64,000 nucleotides of DNA from Gammaproteobacteria bacterium. GTDB taxonomy: Bacteria; Pseudomonadota; Gammaproteobacteria; Ga0077536. The stretch is from the NCBI GenBank assembly GCA_021773835.1, contig JAJFJQ010000059.1, positions 101,947-165,946 of the forward strand, read 5' to 3'. The translations under genes and the position numbers were made by a program. Positions 1-8,985 of the stretch are shown piece by piece; position 1 is the first letter of the stretch; each line of letters begins with the position of its first letter. The notes below the pieces were generated by a model. It saw only the letters and a program-made list of their open reading frames with translations. It was not told where the DNA came from and did not search any database.

Positions 1-591
1 ATCGGAGCACAGGGCATCCACCACGAGCCAAGGTTCATCAAAATCGAGTGAGGTCATCCCCGCACCCAGTATCTTGCGCACGGTGCTCGCACCACCGTCC
101 GCAGCCAATAGAAAACGCGTCGTGATCGATACCGCCTCGGCCCCGTTCTGGATTGAAATCTGCACGCAGGGATCACGAGCCGTGATGCCCAAGAATTCGC
201 ATGGCGCGCGCACTTCCACGCAATCGAAGCGACTCAGGCCAGAACGCAGCGCAGCTTCGAATGGTGGTTGTCGAAACACATAATTGGGTGCCCAGCCGAG
301 CGGGTACGGTGGCGCCTGCATATCAAAGCGACTGATCACCTGCCCATCAACACCGTGATATTCGCTCGGCGCGTATGGCGCAATCAAAGGTTCAATCGAG
401 TCGGTAAGCCCGCAATTTTGCAGGATCCGCATGGCGTCGTGATCGAAGGCGATCGCACGCGGCGACCCATAGACCTCACTGTCTTTGTCAATAATGAGGG
501 TTTTTATGCCCCGCAGACCAAGCAAATTGGCAGCAAGTGCGCCAACCGGCCCCATGCCGACCACGACGACGTCAAACGTCGGCTCGGGCAT
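1..591 (-). CDS. FAD-dependent aromatic monooxygenase (MhpA-like), 3' end cut by window
   Basis: This is the first ~197 residues of a class A flavoprotein hydroxylase. The family uses NAD(P)H and O2 to hydroxylate aromatic rings. A Rossmann GxGxxG motif (GMGPVG) lies at residues 12-17, and the second FAD/NAD(P)H-binding DG motif is at 165-166 with S169 and R172. The stretch after it (DFDEPWLVVD) is typical of the 3-(3-hydroxyphenyl)propionate hydroxylase branch. The ATG at 591 shares one base with the stop of the upstream VOC gene (TGATG), so the two are translationally coupled. It is the last visible gene of a leftward operon with VOC, FAH-family and LLM genes. The substrate cannot be read from the sequence, and the frame stays open to base 1. 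Confidence 0.88.
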   Translation of the reverse strand, partial: MPEPTFDVVVVGMGPVGALAANLLGLRGIKTLIIDKDSEVYGSPRAIAFDHDAMRILQNCGLTDSIEPLIAPYAPSEYHGVDGQVISRFDMQAPPYPLGWAPNYVFRQPPFEAALRSGLSRFDCVEVRAPCEFLGITARDPCVQISIQNGAEAVSITTRFLLAADGGASTVRKILGAGMTSLDFDEPWLVVDALCSD

Positions 592-1142
592 CAATGTCGC
601 GCGGTGGCTATCCGCTCGCGGATATTGTCCTGCCATTCGGTTCGCGAAATGAAACCCGGTCGCGAACGGCACATTGATTCGGTGCGAGTGAGGATATCGT
701 CATCGCTTTGCCCGAGATCGAGCGGTTCGCGGCAGGGTTGCGCAGAATAGAACGGCGTATCGACGTAGAACTCGACAATGTTACCTTCCGGATCTGGAAA
801 ATAGATGGACCAGGCGTTGCCGTGATCGACTTGATCGATCTTAGACACCCCGTGGTTGGTCAATATTCTAAGATACTCGCGTAGGTCGCCGAGGCAATCG
901 AGCTTGCACGATATCTGATTGACCGTATTGAAATTCACGTCCTCGGGGCGGCCGTCAATCAGTACTAATTGATGATGCTCTTCGGGATCTTGGGTCAGAA
1001 ATACAATACGCGATCCGAATGAAGCCACACCTTCATCGCTAACGACGAACCCAATCGCTTGGCAGTAGAACGCCGTCATCCGATCGATATCGGTGACGTT
1101 GATCCCCATGTGCCTAAGCTTAACCGTCGGCAATGAACTCAT
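591..1142 (-). CDS. VOC-family protein (extradiol dioxygenase/glyoxalase-like)
   Basis: The 183-residue protein has a vicinal-oxygen-chelate fold. The first beta-alpha unit starts HMGINVTDID at H11. Other candidate metal ligands are H56 or H57 and E124 (in NIVEFYVDTP). This pattern matches small type I extradiol dioxygenases and glyoxalase-like enzymes, which bind Fe(II) or Mn(II). The C-terminal ~45 residues are polar and lie outside the domain. It sits between a fumarylacetoacetate-hydrolase-family gene and a flavin hydroxylase. The expected job is therefore oxidative cleavage of a hydroxylated intermediate, but a glyoxalase-type isomerase cannot be excluded. Confidence 0.85.
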   Translation of the reverse strand: MSSLPTVKLRHMGINVTDIDRMTAFYCQAIGFVVSDEGVASFGSRIVFLTQDPEEHHQLVLIDGRPEDVNFNTVNQISCKLDCLGDLREYLRILTNHGVSKIDQVDHGNAWSIYFPDPEGNIVEFYVDTPFYSAQPCREPLDLGQSDDDILTRTESMCRSRPGFISRTEWQDNIRERIATARH

Positions 1143-1157
1143 ATCTGCAGACCGCAG

Positions 1158-2003
1158 TTACTCGTCGGCGACTGGATTGACCAATGTACCAACGCCGGAA
1201 ATGCGAACTTCAAACTCGTCGCCAGCCTTCAAGAACACCGGCGGTTCTCGTTTGAATCCAACGCCGCTCGGAGTGCCCGTCGCGATGACATCGCCGGGTC
1301 GCCATGCCAGGGCTTTGCTCACGTAGGAAATAACATGCGGAATATCGAAAGCCAGTTGGTCGAGCTTGCCTTCCTGCATTTGTTCACCGTTTAAGAATGA
1401 GCGCAATTCGAGTTGGCGATAATCAGGGATCTCGTCCGTACTGACTAACCACGGACCGAGCGCGCCCGTCGCACGAAAGTTTTTCCCCATGCCGTATTGG
1501 TGCGTATGGAACTGCCAATCTCGCAGGCTTGCATCATTGAAGCAACAATAGCCAGCGACGTGATCCATAGCATTCGCCGGGTCGATGTGGCTACCGCCTT
1601 TGCCGATAACGACGGCTAGTTCACCTTCGAAATCGAACTGATCAGACACCTTTGGCCGCAGTAATGGCTGCCCATGCCCAATCAAGGTGTCGGCATAGCG
1701 TTGGAAAATCACTGGGTACTCGCCTACCTTGCGACCCGCTTCAGCGGCGTGCGCGACGTAGTTGATACCGACGCAAATGATCTTGGACGGCTTCTGCACC
1801 ACCGGCAGAAGCGTCAATTCGTCGATGTGCCAGTGCTGACCATCGCCACCCATCTTAGCGAGGTCATCAAGGCGATCTTGCTCCAACACTGCCTGCAGAT
1901 TGTCCGCGCCGGACAGCCGGCCAGTCAGATCGACTACATGATCATCATCGCCAACGATACCAAACCCGGCTGCACCCTCGCGCTCAAACGATACTAATTT
2001 CAT
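1158..2003 (-). CDS. Fumarylacetoacetate hydrolase family protein
   Basis: This 281-residue enzyme belongs to the FAH family, metal-dependent C-C hydrolases, isomerases and decarboxylases that act on 2-oxo acid products of ring cleavage. The core signature FEGELAVVIGK gives the metal-binding acids E126 and E128, and the third ligand is probably D157 in FNDASLRD. The conserved GDVIATGTPSGVG segment near the C-terminus forms the rest of the active site. The length fits the 280-residue single-domain group (ureidoglycolate lyase, acylpyruvase or 2-hydroxyhepta-2,4-diene-1,7-dioate isomerase-like). It lies 15 bp upstream of the VOC gene and 23 bp downstream of the LLM gene, in one apparent operon. 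Confidence 0.92.
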   Translation of the reverse strand: MKLVSFEREGAAGFGIVGDDDHVVDLTGRLSGADNLQAVLEQDRLDDLAKMGGDGQHWHIDELTLLPVVQKPSKIICVGINYVAHAAEAGRKVGEYPVIFQRYADTLIGHGQPLLRPKVSDQFDFEGELAVVIGKGGSHIDPANAMDHVAGYCCFNDASLRDWQFHTHQYGMGKNFRATGALGPWLVSTDEIPDYRQLELRSFLNGEQMQEGKLDQLAFDIPHVISYVSKALAWRPGDVIATGTPSGVGFKREPPVFLKAGDEFEVRISGVGTLVNPVADE

Positions 2004-2026
2004 GACACACTCCCTGCTTGTTTCTC

Positions 2027-3304
2027 CTAGTCTCGCCAGCCGCGACCGGTGAATTCGTCACGCAATTGCGGTTGTACCTGTTCTAGCTCGATGCCCAGTT
2101 TTGGTAACACCTTTTCGACCAATAGTTCGTTGCTCTTCAACAGACCGTCGATCGGTGCGGGTCCGGCGGCTATCCATAGAACAATGACTTTTGTTTGCAG
2201 CTCCTCGAGAACCGTTTCAATCTGGCGGGCGACAGTATCGACCGTCCCGCAAATGGAATACCCGCGGTCGCGCATCGTTGAAGGTTTGTTTGCGATCACG
2301 CCTTTCTCGCCAGGTCGGCGCAATGCTTCGTTGAGACCGAACCAATCGTGCCAGCGGGTCCAAATGAAACCGAGACCGCGTTCCATGATCGCATGTGCCT
2401 CGGCGTCGGTATCAGCAACGACTATCTCGCGGAAATGACCGACCCCATCACCCCACGCAAGCTCACGACCAACCGATTGCGCCGTTTTTTGATAGAGATC
2501 GATGCACGCCTTCGCGTTCTCCAGGATCGGCGTGAAGATAACCGGCATGACCTTTTCGCGTGCCGCCCATTCAATCGTCGCCGGACTCGTTGAAAAAGGA
2601 ATAAACGATTCGATAGTCTCAGGTTTCTGCAGCGTCAGAGGCGCGATCCCTATCTTATCGAGTTCACCAGATTCCGCTACCATGCCCGGTGCCATGTCAT
2701 ACGTTGCCGGATGATTCCAAATAATGCCTTTTGGCGGAATTTGCCAATGCTTGCCTTCATGTTTGTACATCGGCTCCGCCCAAGAGCGCCGAATAATCTC
2801 GTAATGTTCGTTGAATAGTTCGCGGTTGAGCCGATCGTGTTCGGCAAATTCCGGATCCGTCGGCTGGGTTGAATACGCGTTCTGTTGCTGTCCCACCGTG
2901 GCGACGTGGCGCGACTGATAGCCGCGGGCAAAGCCCGCAACCATGCGACCCTGAGAAAAGTGGTCGAGCATCGCGAGATCCTCGGCTAGCAACAATGGAT
3001 TGCGTGCCGGCAGTACGTTGCCCATTTGGCCGATCCGGATGCGTCGTGTCTGCATCGCGGCCCAGCTACCGAGCATCACTGGGTTGTTTGAAAGCTCAAG
3101 CCCTTCGACGTGAAAGTGATGTTCGGAAAATGCAGCGAAATCAAAGCCGAGTTCTTCAGCCTGAAGCAGCATGCGTGAGGTATCGCGTAGTCCATCTTGA
3201 TAGTAATTAGGGTTTTGCCCGGCGAACCCTTCTTCGTATTGCGCAGGCGTCGCGCCGGCACTCGGTAAGAGGAATGCCCCCAACCGTATTTTATCCGCAC
3301 CCAT
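2027..3304 (-). CDS. LLM-class flavin-dependent oxidoreductase
   Basis: The 425-residue protein has the bacterial luciferase-like TIM barrel, which uses reduced FMN to oxygenate or oxidise substrates. The N-terminal strand RLGAFLLPSAG, the EHHFH motif at 61-65 and the GRMVAGFARGYQ segment are typical. It is about 80 residues longer than minimal family members and closely resembles a second LLM protein in the window (30525-31745), which shares the EHHFHxEG and FARGYQ motifs. It is the first gene of the leftward operon, so it may prime the pathway or supply a Baeyer-Villiger-type step. Its partner flavin reductase is not in the window. Confidence 0.9.
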   Translation of the reverse strand: MGADKIRLGAFLLPSAGATPAQYEEGFAGQNPNYYQDGLRDTSRMLLQAEELGFDFAAFSEHHFHVEGLELSNNPVMLGSWAAMQTRRIRIGQMGNVLPARNPLLLAEDLAMLDHFSQGRMVAGFARGYQSRHVATVGQQQNAYSTQPTDPEFAEHDRLNRELFNEHYEIIRRSWAEPMYKHEGKHWQIPPKGIIWNHPATYDMAPGMVAESGELDKIGIAPLTLQKPETIESFIPFSTSPATIEWAAREKVMPVIFTPILENAKACIDLYQKTAQSVGRELAWGDGVGHFREIVVADTDAEAHAIMERGLGFIWTRWHDWFGLNEALRRPGEKGVIANKPSTMRDRGYSICGTVDTVARQIETVLEELQTKVIVLWIAAGPAPIDGLLKSNELLVEKVLPKLGIELEQVQPQLRDEFTGRGWRD

Positions 3305-3518
3305 CTATGCACCCCGCGCCGCGTTAATTAAACGACCGGCTAGCATAATCGAAGCCGGTCGCAGATCAAGCCCATCGGTTTTGATGGTTGGGCGGATCAA
3401 TTACCATACATGCGCGAAACATACCGGGCGCTACAGGATACAAATCAGAGCCCCGACAAATTTCTGTGCAAAGGATCCTGCACAATGACACCACAACCTG
3501 ATTGGAAAAGAGAGTTAC

Positions 3519-5024
3519 ATGAGTATTGCACGACCCACGTCGGAACAAATAAAGGCGCTCGCATCATCATTAGAGATCGAAGTCAGTGAGAATGAAGCGC
3601 GAGGTTTCGCCTCGTTGATGAGCAATAACCTCGATATCTATGAGGTACTTGACGAATTACCAGACGACCTACCTCCAGTGAAGTACCCACGCACACCGGG
3701 CACGCGCCCCGACCCTGCGGACAATCCGTTCAATGCATGGTATTGGCAGACAGATATTCACGGTGCCGAAGAGGGTCCACTTAAAGGGAAGCGAGTCGTG
3801 TTTAAGGACAACATCATGGTCGCCGGCGTGCCCATGATGAATGGATCTGCGACCTTAGAAGGCTACGTCCCGGATGTCGATGCCACCGCCGTTTCCCGGG
3901 TTCTTGATGCCGGGGGCATTGTCGCGGGCAAAGCGCATAGCGAATATTTTTGTACCTCCGGTGGCAGCCACACTAATGCGACTGGACCGATTCACAATCC
4001 ACATCGGCATGGGCATACGGCAGGCGGCTCATCCAGTGGTTGTGGCGCCCTCGTTGCAGCGGGCGAAGTCGATATGGCGGTTGGTACCGACCACGGCGGG
4101 TCCTGCCGCATTCCGGCGAGCTTCTGCGGAATTGTCGGAATGAAAGCGACCTTTGGACTGGTGCCGTATACCGGTGCAATGCCCATCGATATGACGATCG
4201 ATTACATCGGCCCGATGACCCGAGATATCCCAGACAATGCGCGCCTTTTGGAGGTGCTCGCGGGTGCCGATGGGATCGATCCGGTTCAAGCCGGGATCAA
4301 TACCGACCAGTACACTGCCGCACTCGATAGCGATCCCAAAGGCTTGCGAATTGCAGTCGTTACGGAAGGATTCGCCCATGCGAATTCAGACCCTGCGGTC
4401 GACCTTCGCGTGCGCGAAGCCGCAAAAGTTTTCGAGCGTTTAGGCGCTACCGTCGAGGAGGTTTCGATTCCGCTGCACCGCGCCAGCGCCGCCATATGGA
4501 CACCAATCTATGTTGAAGGCCTCGTCGTATCGATGATGCATGACAATGGCTTCGGTAAGAACCGCGCGGGCGGTTACGTTCCTAGCCTAATGCGCTACCA
4601 CGCCAGTTGGCGCACACAAACACATAAGTTCGGCCCGCAAACAAAGCTCATCATGCTGACCGGTGAGTACATGACGAAATCCTACGGCGGTTTGTACTAT
4701 GCCAAGGCGCAAAATCTGCGGCCGCGTCTGACGGCCGCATACGATGCCGTGCTGGCCGACTACGATTTGCTCCTAATGCCGACATTGCCAATGACCGCGC
4801 CGGCATTACCGCCGGCTGACGCCGAGGCGGCCGAAATTGTCGCGCGAGCACTTGAAATGGTGCCGAATACGCCGGCCTTCGATGTCACCGGCCATCCTTC
4901 GATCACCCTACCGTGTGGCGAAGTCGACGGGCTACCGGTTGGCATGATGCTTTGTGGTCGTCACTTCGAGGAAAGTACCATTTACCGCGCAGCGCATGCC
5001 TTTGAGCAGGCCCACTCAGATTAA
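3519..5024 (+). CDS. Amidase (amidase-signature family)
   Basis: This 501-residue amidase-signature serine hydrolase has the Ser-cisSer-Lys triad: K96 (VVFKDNIM), a cis-serine in GGSSSG (171-173) and nucleophile S195 in DHGGSCRIPAS. The family hydrolyses linear amides to acid plus ammonia. The ATG at 3519 follows a purine-rich stretch (ggaaaagagag). It is transcribed away from the LLM/FAH operon across a 214-bp gap. An alpha/beta hydrolase begins 27 bp downstream, so the two probably form an operon that processes an amide and then an ester or lactone. The substrate is unknown. A second amidase in the window (43102-44550) belongs to a different subgroup. Confidence 0.94.
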   Translation: MSIARPTSEQIKALASSLEIEVSENEARGFASLMSNNLDIYEVLDELPDDLPPVKYPRTPGTRPDPADNPFNAWYWQTDIHGAEEGPLKGKRVVFKDNIMVAGVPMMNGSATLEGYVPDVDATAVSRVLDAGGIVAGKAHSEYFCTSGGSHTNATGPIHNPHRHGHTAGGSSSGCGALVAAGEVDMAVGTDHGGSCRIPASFCGIVGMKATFGLVPYTGAMPIDMTIDYIGPMTRDIPDNARLLEVLAGADGIDPVQAGINTDQYTAALDSDPKGLRIAVVTEGFAHANSDPAVDLRVREAAKVFERLGATVEEVSIPLHRASAAIWTPIYVEGLVVSMMHDNGFGKNRAGGYVPSLMRYHASWRTQTHKFGPQTKLIMLTGEYMTKSYGGLYYAKAQNLRPRLTAAYDAVLADYDLLLMPTLPMTAPALPPADAEAAEIVARALEMVPNTPAFDVTGHPSITLPCGEVDGLPVGMMLCGRHFEESTIYRAAHAFEQAHSD

Positions 5025-5050
5025 ACCAAATACGAAAAGAGGAATTAAAC

Positions 5051-5815
5051 GTGATTTTAGGACATGAACTGTACGGCAACGGCAGCGACGGCGTCATAGT
5101 GATGCACGACTTCTACGGCTGCCGTGATACCTGGGCATTTGCGCGCAACTTCTTCGACACTGCCAAGTTTACCTTCGCCTTTACCGAGGTACGTGGCTAC
5201 GGCGAATCACGCCACCTAGTCGGCGACTACACGCCGGTCGAGGTTGCAACGGATATCCTAGCATTGGCAGATAATCTCGGTTGGGAACAATTCCACGTCG
5301 TCGGTCATTCAATGAGCGGGATGCTTGCCCAGCGAGTAGTACTCGACGGCGGGGCCAGAATCAAATCGGCAATCCTCAACACGCCGGTCGCCGCGTCGGG
5401 TTTGAGTTTCAGCCCGGAAGGATTCGCTATCATCTCGGGGTCGATTGCTAGCAACGAGATGCTGGCGCAGGCATTCGATGCATTGACGGGCGAGCGCTTG
5501 TGCCGCGAATGGATCGATTTCAAGATCCGACAAACCCGATCAACGCGCCTGCGCGCAGCACAAACCGCTTATCTAAAAAATTGCACCGACCAGGGATTCC
5601 TCGAAGACATCGAAGGCAATAAAACACCAATGCTGGTCATCATCGGTGAATACGATATGGAGCCGTTTACCGCGCAAACGGCAGCTGAAACGTTCTTAAA
5701 ATGGTATCCAAACGCTGAAGTCGCGCTGTGCAGAAACGCCGGGCATTACCCACAACAAGAGGCGCCGGTGTACGTTGCGACCGTGATGAACGAGTTTTTA
5801 AATCGACAGCGATGA
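5051..5815 (+). CDS. Alpha/beta hydrolase
   Basis: The 254-residue alpha/beta-hydrolase-fold enzyme has the nucleophile elbow GHSMSG with S87. The likely acid is in IGEYDMEPF and the catalytic His is in NAGHYPQQEAP near the C-terminus. The small lid fits meta-cleavage hydrolases, carboxylesterases or enol-lactone hydrolases. The start is GTG at 5051, preceded by an agaggaatt Shine-Dalgarno sequence. It lies 27 bp after the amidase and is probably cotranscribed. The downstream argC gene is convergent. Confidence 0.88.
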   Translation: MILGHELYGNGSDGVIVMHDFYGCRDTWAFARNFFDTAKFTFAFTEVRGYGESRHLVGDYTPVEVATDILALADNLGWEQFHVVGHSMSGMLAQRVVLDGGARIKSAILNTPVAASGLSFSPEGFAIISGSIASNEMLAQAFDALTGERLCREWIDFKIRQTRSTRLRAAQTAYLKNCTDQGFLEDIEGNKTPMLVIIGEYDMEPFTAQTAAETFLKWYPNAEVALCRNAGHYPQQEAPVYVATVMNEFLNRQR

Positions 5816-5868
5816 GGTCGGCACTGTCGGTTCTGGCCAAGAAATAAGCCGCATCCCTAGTGTCTTGA

Positions 5869-6825
5869 TCAAAGGCCGAGACCTTCGTCAACACCAAGTA
5901 ATAGGTTGACGGTTTGGACTACCTGCCCGGATGCGCCCTTACCAAGGTTATCCAGCAGGCCGACCACTACGGCTTGACCACTCACCTCATTGTGCAAAAC
6001 GTGTAGTCGCAGTTCATTGGTGTCATTCAATCTTTCGGGATCAAGGTTCGCCAGTGACCGCGCTACATCAAACTCCGCAACCGTGATGAAGCGCTGGTCA
6101 CGGTAGTGCGAACGATAGACTTCGAATACATCGTCCGCGGAAGGCAGACGCGGCAGCGCCCACAGCGGCAGCGGCACGTGTACCAGCATCCCCTTGTAGT
6201 ACCGTCCGACGGCCGGTAGAAAGATCGGTGGATTCGACAGACCACTCCACCGCGTTATTTCGGCCACATGTTTGTGATCGAGCTTCAATGCATAGTCGTA
6301 GGTCGTAGCCGATAAAGGATCCGCGCCCTCCACGCCCGTCTCGAATGCGGCGATAAGCGCCTTACCACCACCCGAATAACCGGACATACCATTAATCGAA
6401 ATTGGCCACTCGGCTGGCAACAGACCGGCCTCAATTAGTGGGTGCAATATCGAGACCGCCGCTATCGCGTAGCAACCCGGATTGGAGATCCGGGTGCTTG
6501 CTTGAATGCGAGCCCGCTGGCCGGCGTCATATTCTGGGAAACCGTATACCCACCCATCCACCGCGCGGTGGGCAGTCGATGCATCAATTATTCGAGTAGC
6601 GGGGTTTTCGACCAGGCGAACCGCTTCTCTTGCTGCGTCATCTGGCAAGCACAGTATGGCGATGTCGGCGGCGTTTAACGCCTCGGCTCGGGCACTAGGG
6701 TCTTTGCGTCGCGCAGGCTCGACCTGCAACAACTCAATGTCTTCACGCGCCGCAAGGCGCGCAGAAATCTGCAAGCCGGTGGTGCCAACTTCGCCATCGA
6801 TGAATATTTTTGCAGGCGTGCTCAT
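5869..6825 (-). CDS. argC: N-acetyl-gamma-glutamyl-phosphate reductase
   Basis: It catalyses NADPH-dependent reduction of N-acetyl-glutamyl-5-phosphate to the semialdehyde, the third step of arginine synthesis. At 318 residues it is the shorter type-2 ArgC. The N-terminal dinucleotide-binding loop is DGEVGTTGLQI. The catalytic cysteine is C118 in SNPGCYA, followed by the substrate segment NGMSGYSGGG. No other arginine gene is near, so argC is a stand-alone housekeeping gene between catabolic units. The 218 bp upstream to position 7043 include a very AT-rich patch (about 6950-7030) with no gene. Confidence 0.96.
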   Translation of the reverse strand: MSTPAKIFIDGEVGTTGLQISARLAAREDIELLQVEPARRKDPSARAEALNAADIAILCLPDDAAREAVRLVENPATRIIDASTAHRAVDGWVYGFPEYDAGQRARIQASTRISNPGCYAIAAVSILHPLIEAGLLPAEWPISINGMSGYSGGGKALIAAFETGVEGADPLSATTYDYALKLDHKHVAEITRWSGLSNPPIFLPAVGRYYKGMLVHVPLPLWALPRLPSADDVFEVYRSHYRDQRFITVAEFDVARSLANLDPERLNDTNELRLHVLHNEVSGQAVVVGLLDNLGKGASGQVVQTVNLLLGVDEGLGL

Positions 6826-7043
6826 GATGAATCCTTGGGCGCGGCCATCTTACACACCCTATCCTGGGTTACACGCCCGGTCGGTGGCCGGTGTGATTGG
6901 CTTTCGCATGACTGGGCGCTTGCCCTAGAACGATACTGCATCTTTATGTAGATTATTAATGTGCTAAATATTTTTTAATAAATACAATAGCTTAAATAGA
7001 ATACCTAATCTACTATCGATAAATAAGCAATACCGCTTCCCGC

Positions 7044-8726
7044 TTAACTAACGGGACTTTTACACAAGATACGCGTTATTGCGTCACCCAAAACGCTTGC
7101 TGCATTACTCGTATAAGCGCGCATGCGCCACCCAACATAACCGTCCGGTCTAACCAACACTGCACCGGACGATTCAATACCGTAGGTATGTGCGAACGGG
7201 CGGGAGGAGGAATTCGAGATCTTTTCTCGATTCAAGGGCATGTCCACCAGGGCGCCGCTACCGCCAATATCGGCAATTAGATGCGCGTCAATCTTAATGC
7301 CGGTTTGCTGCGCCGCTTCGGCTGCCGCCGCAATCCATTGGCTGCCAGCATAAGCGACCATAAGCACGAAACCATGACCGTATAAGTCGAGGGACGAGAT
7401 TACCTCCCCGTCGCAGGATAATTCGATATGCGGTGCCCGCGTACCAGGAAGGGCGCACGATTTTCTCGGATCAATATCGGGCTCGTTGTTGTCGACATAA
7501 TCGCTACTGTGAATTACCGCTGCGGAGCGGTAACGATTGAATTCAACATGCATGTCGGGGATCTGCTCCATCATCCCAGCGGTGCCAATGTCCGGATCGG
7601 AGCGCGTGACGTAGCGCTGATAGGCTTGTTCAATCGCTTGTCTGCCGGCGGGTTGGCGCTCGTTATTGTACGTATCGAGCAACCCGGAGCTAGCATCGCC
7701 CCGCGTTACCTGGGCGATCTTCCAGGCTAGGTTGTGCGCATCCTGCACCCCTGTGTTACCGCCAAAACCACCAGTCGGGGTCATCGTATGCGCCGCGTCG
7801 CCGGCGAGAAAAATCCGCCCATCTTGAAACCGCTCAGCGGCATGGCACACCGCGACCCACTGATGAATATCTTCGACATTCACAGTTAAGTCTTGGTCGC
7901 CGACCGCGTCACGAACCATTTGCGCGGCCTTGTCCTGGTCAATCCCATCTGCGGCATTGCGTGCCTGTGGATCCTTGATATCGCCAACGGTGAACACGAC
8001 CAGAAAGCCGCCTAAGCCGGTTTTTTCGAGTCGAAAGAATCCGCGCACTTGTGGGTTGTTGACATAGATGACGCCGAGGTTGCGGCCACGCAGCGCCTGC
8101 GAGCAATCGGCTCGAAAATAGATCGTGATGCTGTGCGAGAGCACCGGGTGGCCTTCCATTTTGATCCCTAAGGACTCGCGCACCGGACTTCGATTGCCAT
8201 CGCAGGCGATCAAATACTGCGCACGAAAATGTCGCTTCCGACCGGTATCAATATGCTCGGCCGTGACGCTCACACCTTCGGCATCCTGCGTGACTTCTGT
8301 AACCTCATTGGCGTACTGAAACTCCGATCCGAGTTCCGTTGCACGGTCTTTTATTATCGGCTCGAGCACTTGTTGCGGCATAAACAAGCGGCGCGCAGGA
8401 CTAACATCGTCTACGCCTTGATTGATATCTGGGATGTAGTTTGCGATTTCCCGCCCAGCCAAGGTCTCAACGGCGTTTAGACCACCGTTCGGATCGTATA
8501 ACGCGTGCGCCGCCTTAATAACTTTATCTTCTATGCCCGCGATCCGCATCAATTCCATCGTGCGCAATTGAAAATAACCGGCGCGCGGATGAATAGCAGT
8601 CCCTCGATGCTTCTCGATCGACAAACATTTCACCCCATGCAAGCCCAAAAACATCGCACTAGCGAGACCGACAAGGCTTCCGCCAATTGTGATCACTGGG
8701 TAATGTTGGATATCAGGCGTTGTCAT
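7044..8726 (-). CDS. FAD-dependent aromatic monooxygenase (TfdB/PheA-type)
   Basis: This 560-residue class A flavin monooxygenase has a C-terminal thioredoxin-like domain, as in phenol hydroxylases. The FAD Rossmann motif is GGSLVG (15-20), where the usual middle glycine is a serine. The DG motif is at 176-177 (CDGNRSPVRES). The GD motif is at 309-310, followed by AAHTMTPTGGFGGNTG and DAHNLAWK. The last ~120 residues (VRPDGYVGWRM) match the C-terminal domain. It is one of four flavin hydroxylases in the first 20 kb. Substrate specificity cannot be read, and candidates include phenols, resorcinols or polyketide-like aromatics. Confidence 0.93.
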   Translation of the reverse strand: MTTPDIQHYPVITIGGSLVGLASAMFLGLHGVKCLSIEKHRGTAIHPRAGYFQLRTMELMRIAGIEDKVIKAAHALYDPNGGLNAVETLAGREIANYIPDINQGVDDVSPARRLFMPQQVLEPIIKDRATELGSEFQYANEVTEVTQDAEGVSVTAEHIDTGRKRHFRAQYLIACDGNRSPVRESLGIKMEGHPVLSHSITIYFRADCSQALRGRNLGVIYVNNPQVRGFFRLEKTGLGGFLVVFTVGDIKDPQARNAADGIDQDKAAQMVRDAVGDQDLTVNVEDIHQWVAVCHAAERFQDGRIFLAGDAAHTMTPTGGFGGNTGVQDAHNLAWKIAQVTRGDASSGLLDTYNNERQPAGRQAIEQAYQRYVTRSDPDIGTAGMMEQIPDMHVEFNRYRSAAVIHSSDYVDNNEPDIDPRKSCALPGTRAPHIELSCDGEVISSLDLYGHGFVLMVAYAGSQWIAAAAEAAQQTGIKIDAHLIADIGGSGALVDMPLNREKISNSSSRPFAHTYGIESSGAVLVRPDGYVGWRMRAYTSNAASVLGDAITRILCKSPVS

Positions 8727-8985
8727 CTACCGATCCTTATTTCGAATTTCGGCCGTGCTTTTTCCGCCGCGCTAGCATTACTCAATGCATATCCGCTGAC
8801 GTTCACCGCGGCTGCCTCCGGGGTGGTCACTTTCGCCACAATGACGGTGCACGCGAAGGTCCTCGACGTCGTCCCGGAACAACCTACCGAGATGCGGGAT
8901 CTTGCATATGCATTGACTGGGTAATGCCAATAGGCCCGCGCCATACCCGTCGCACGTAGGTCCTCTCGATCACAACGTCGAGAAT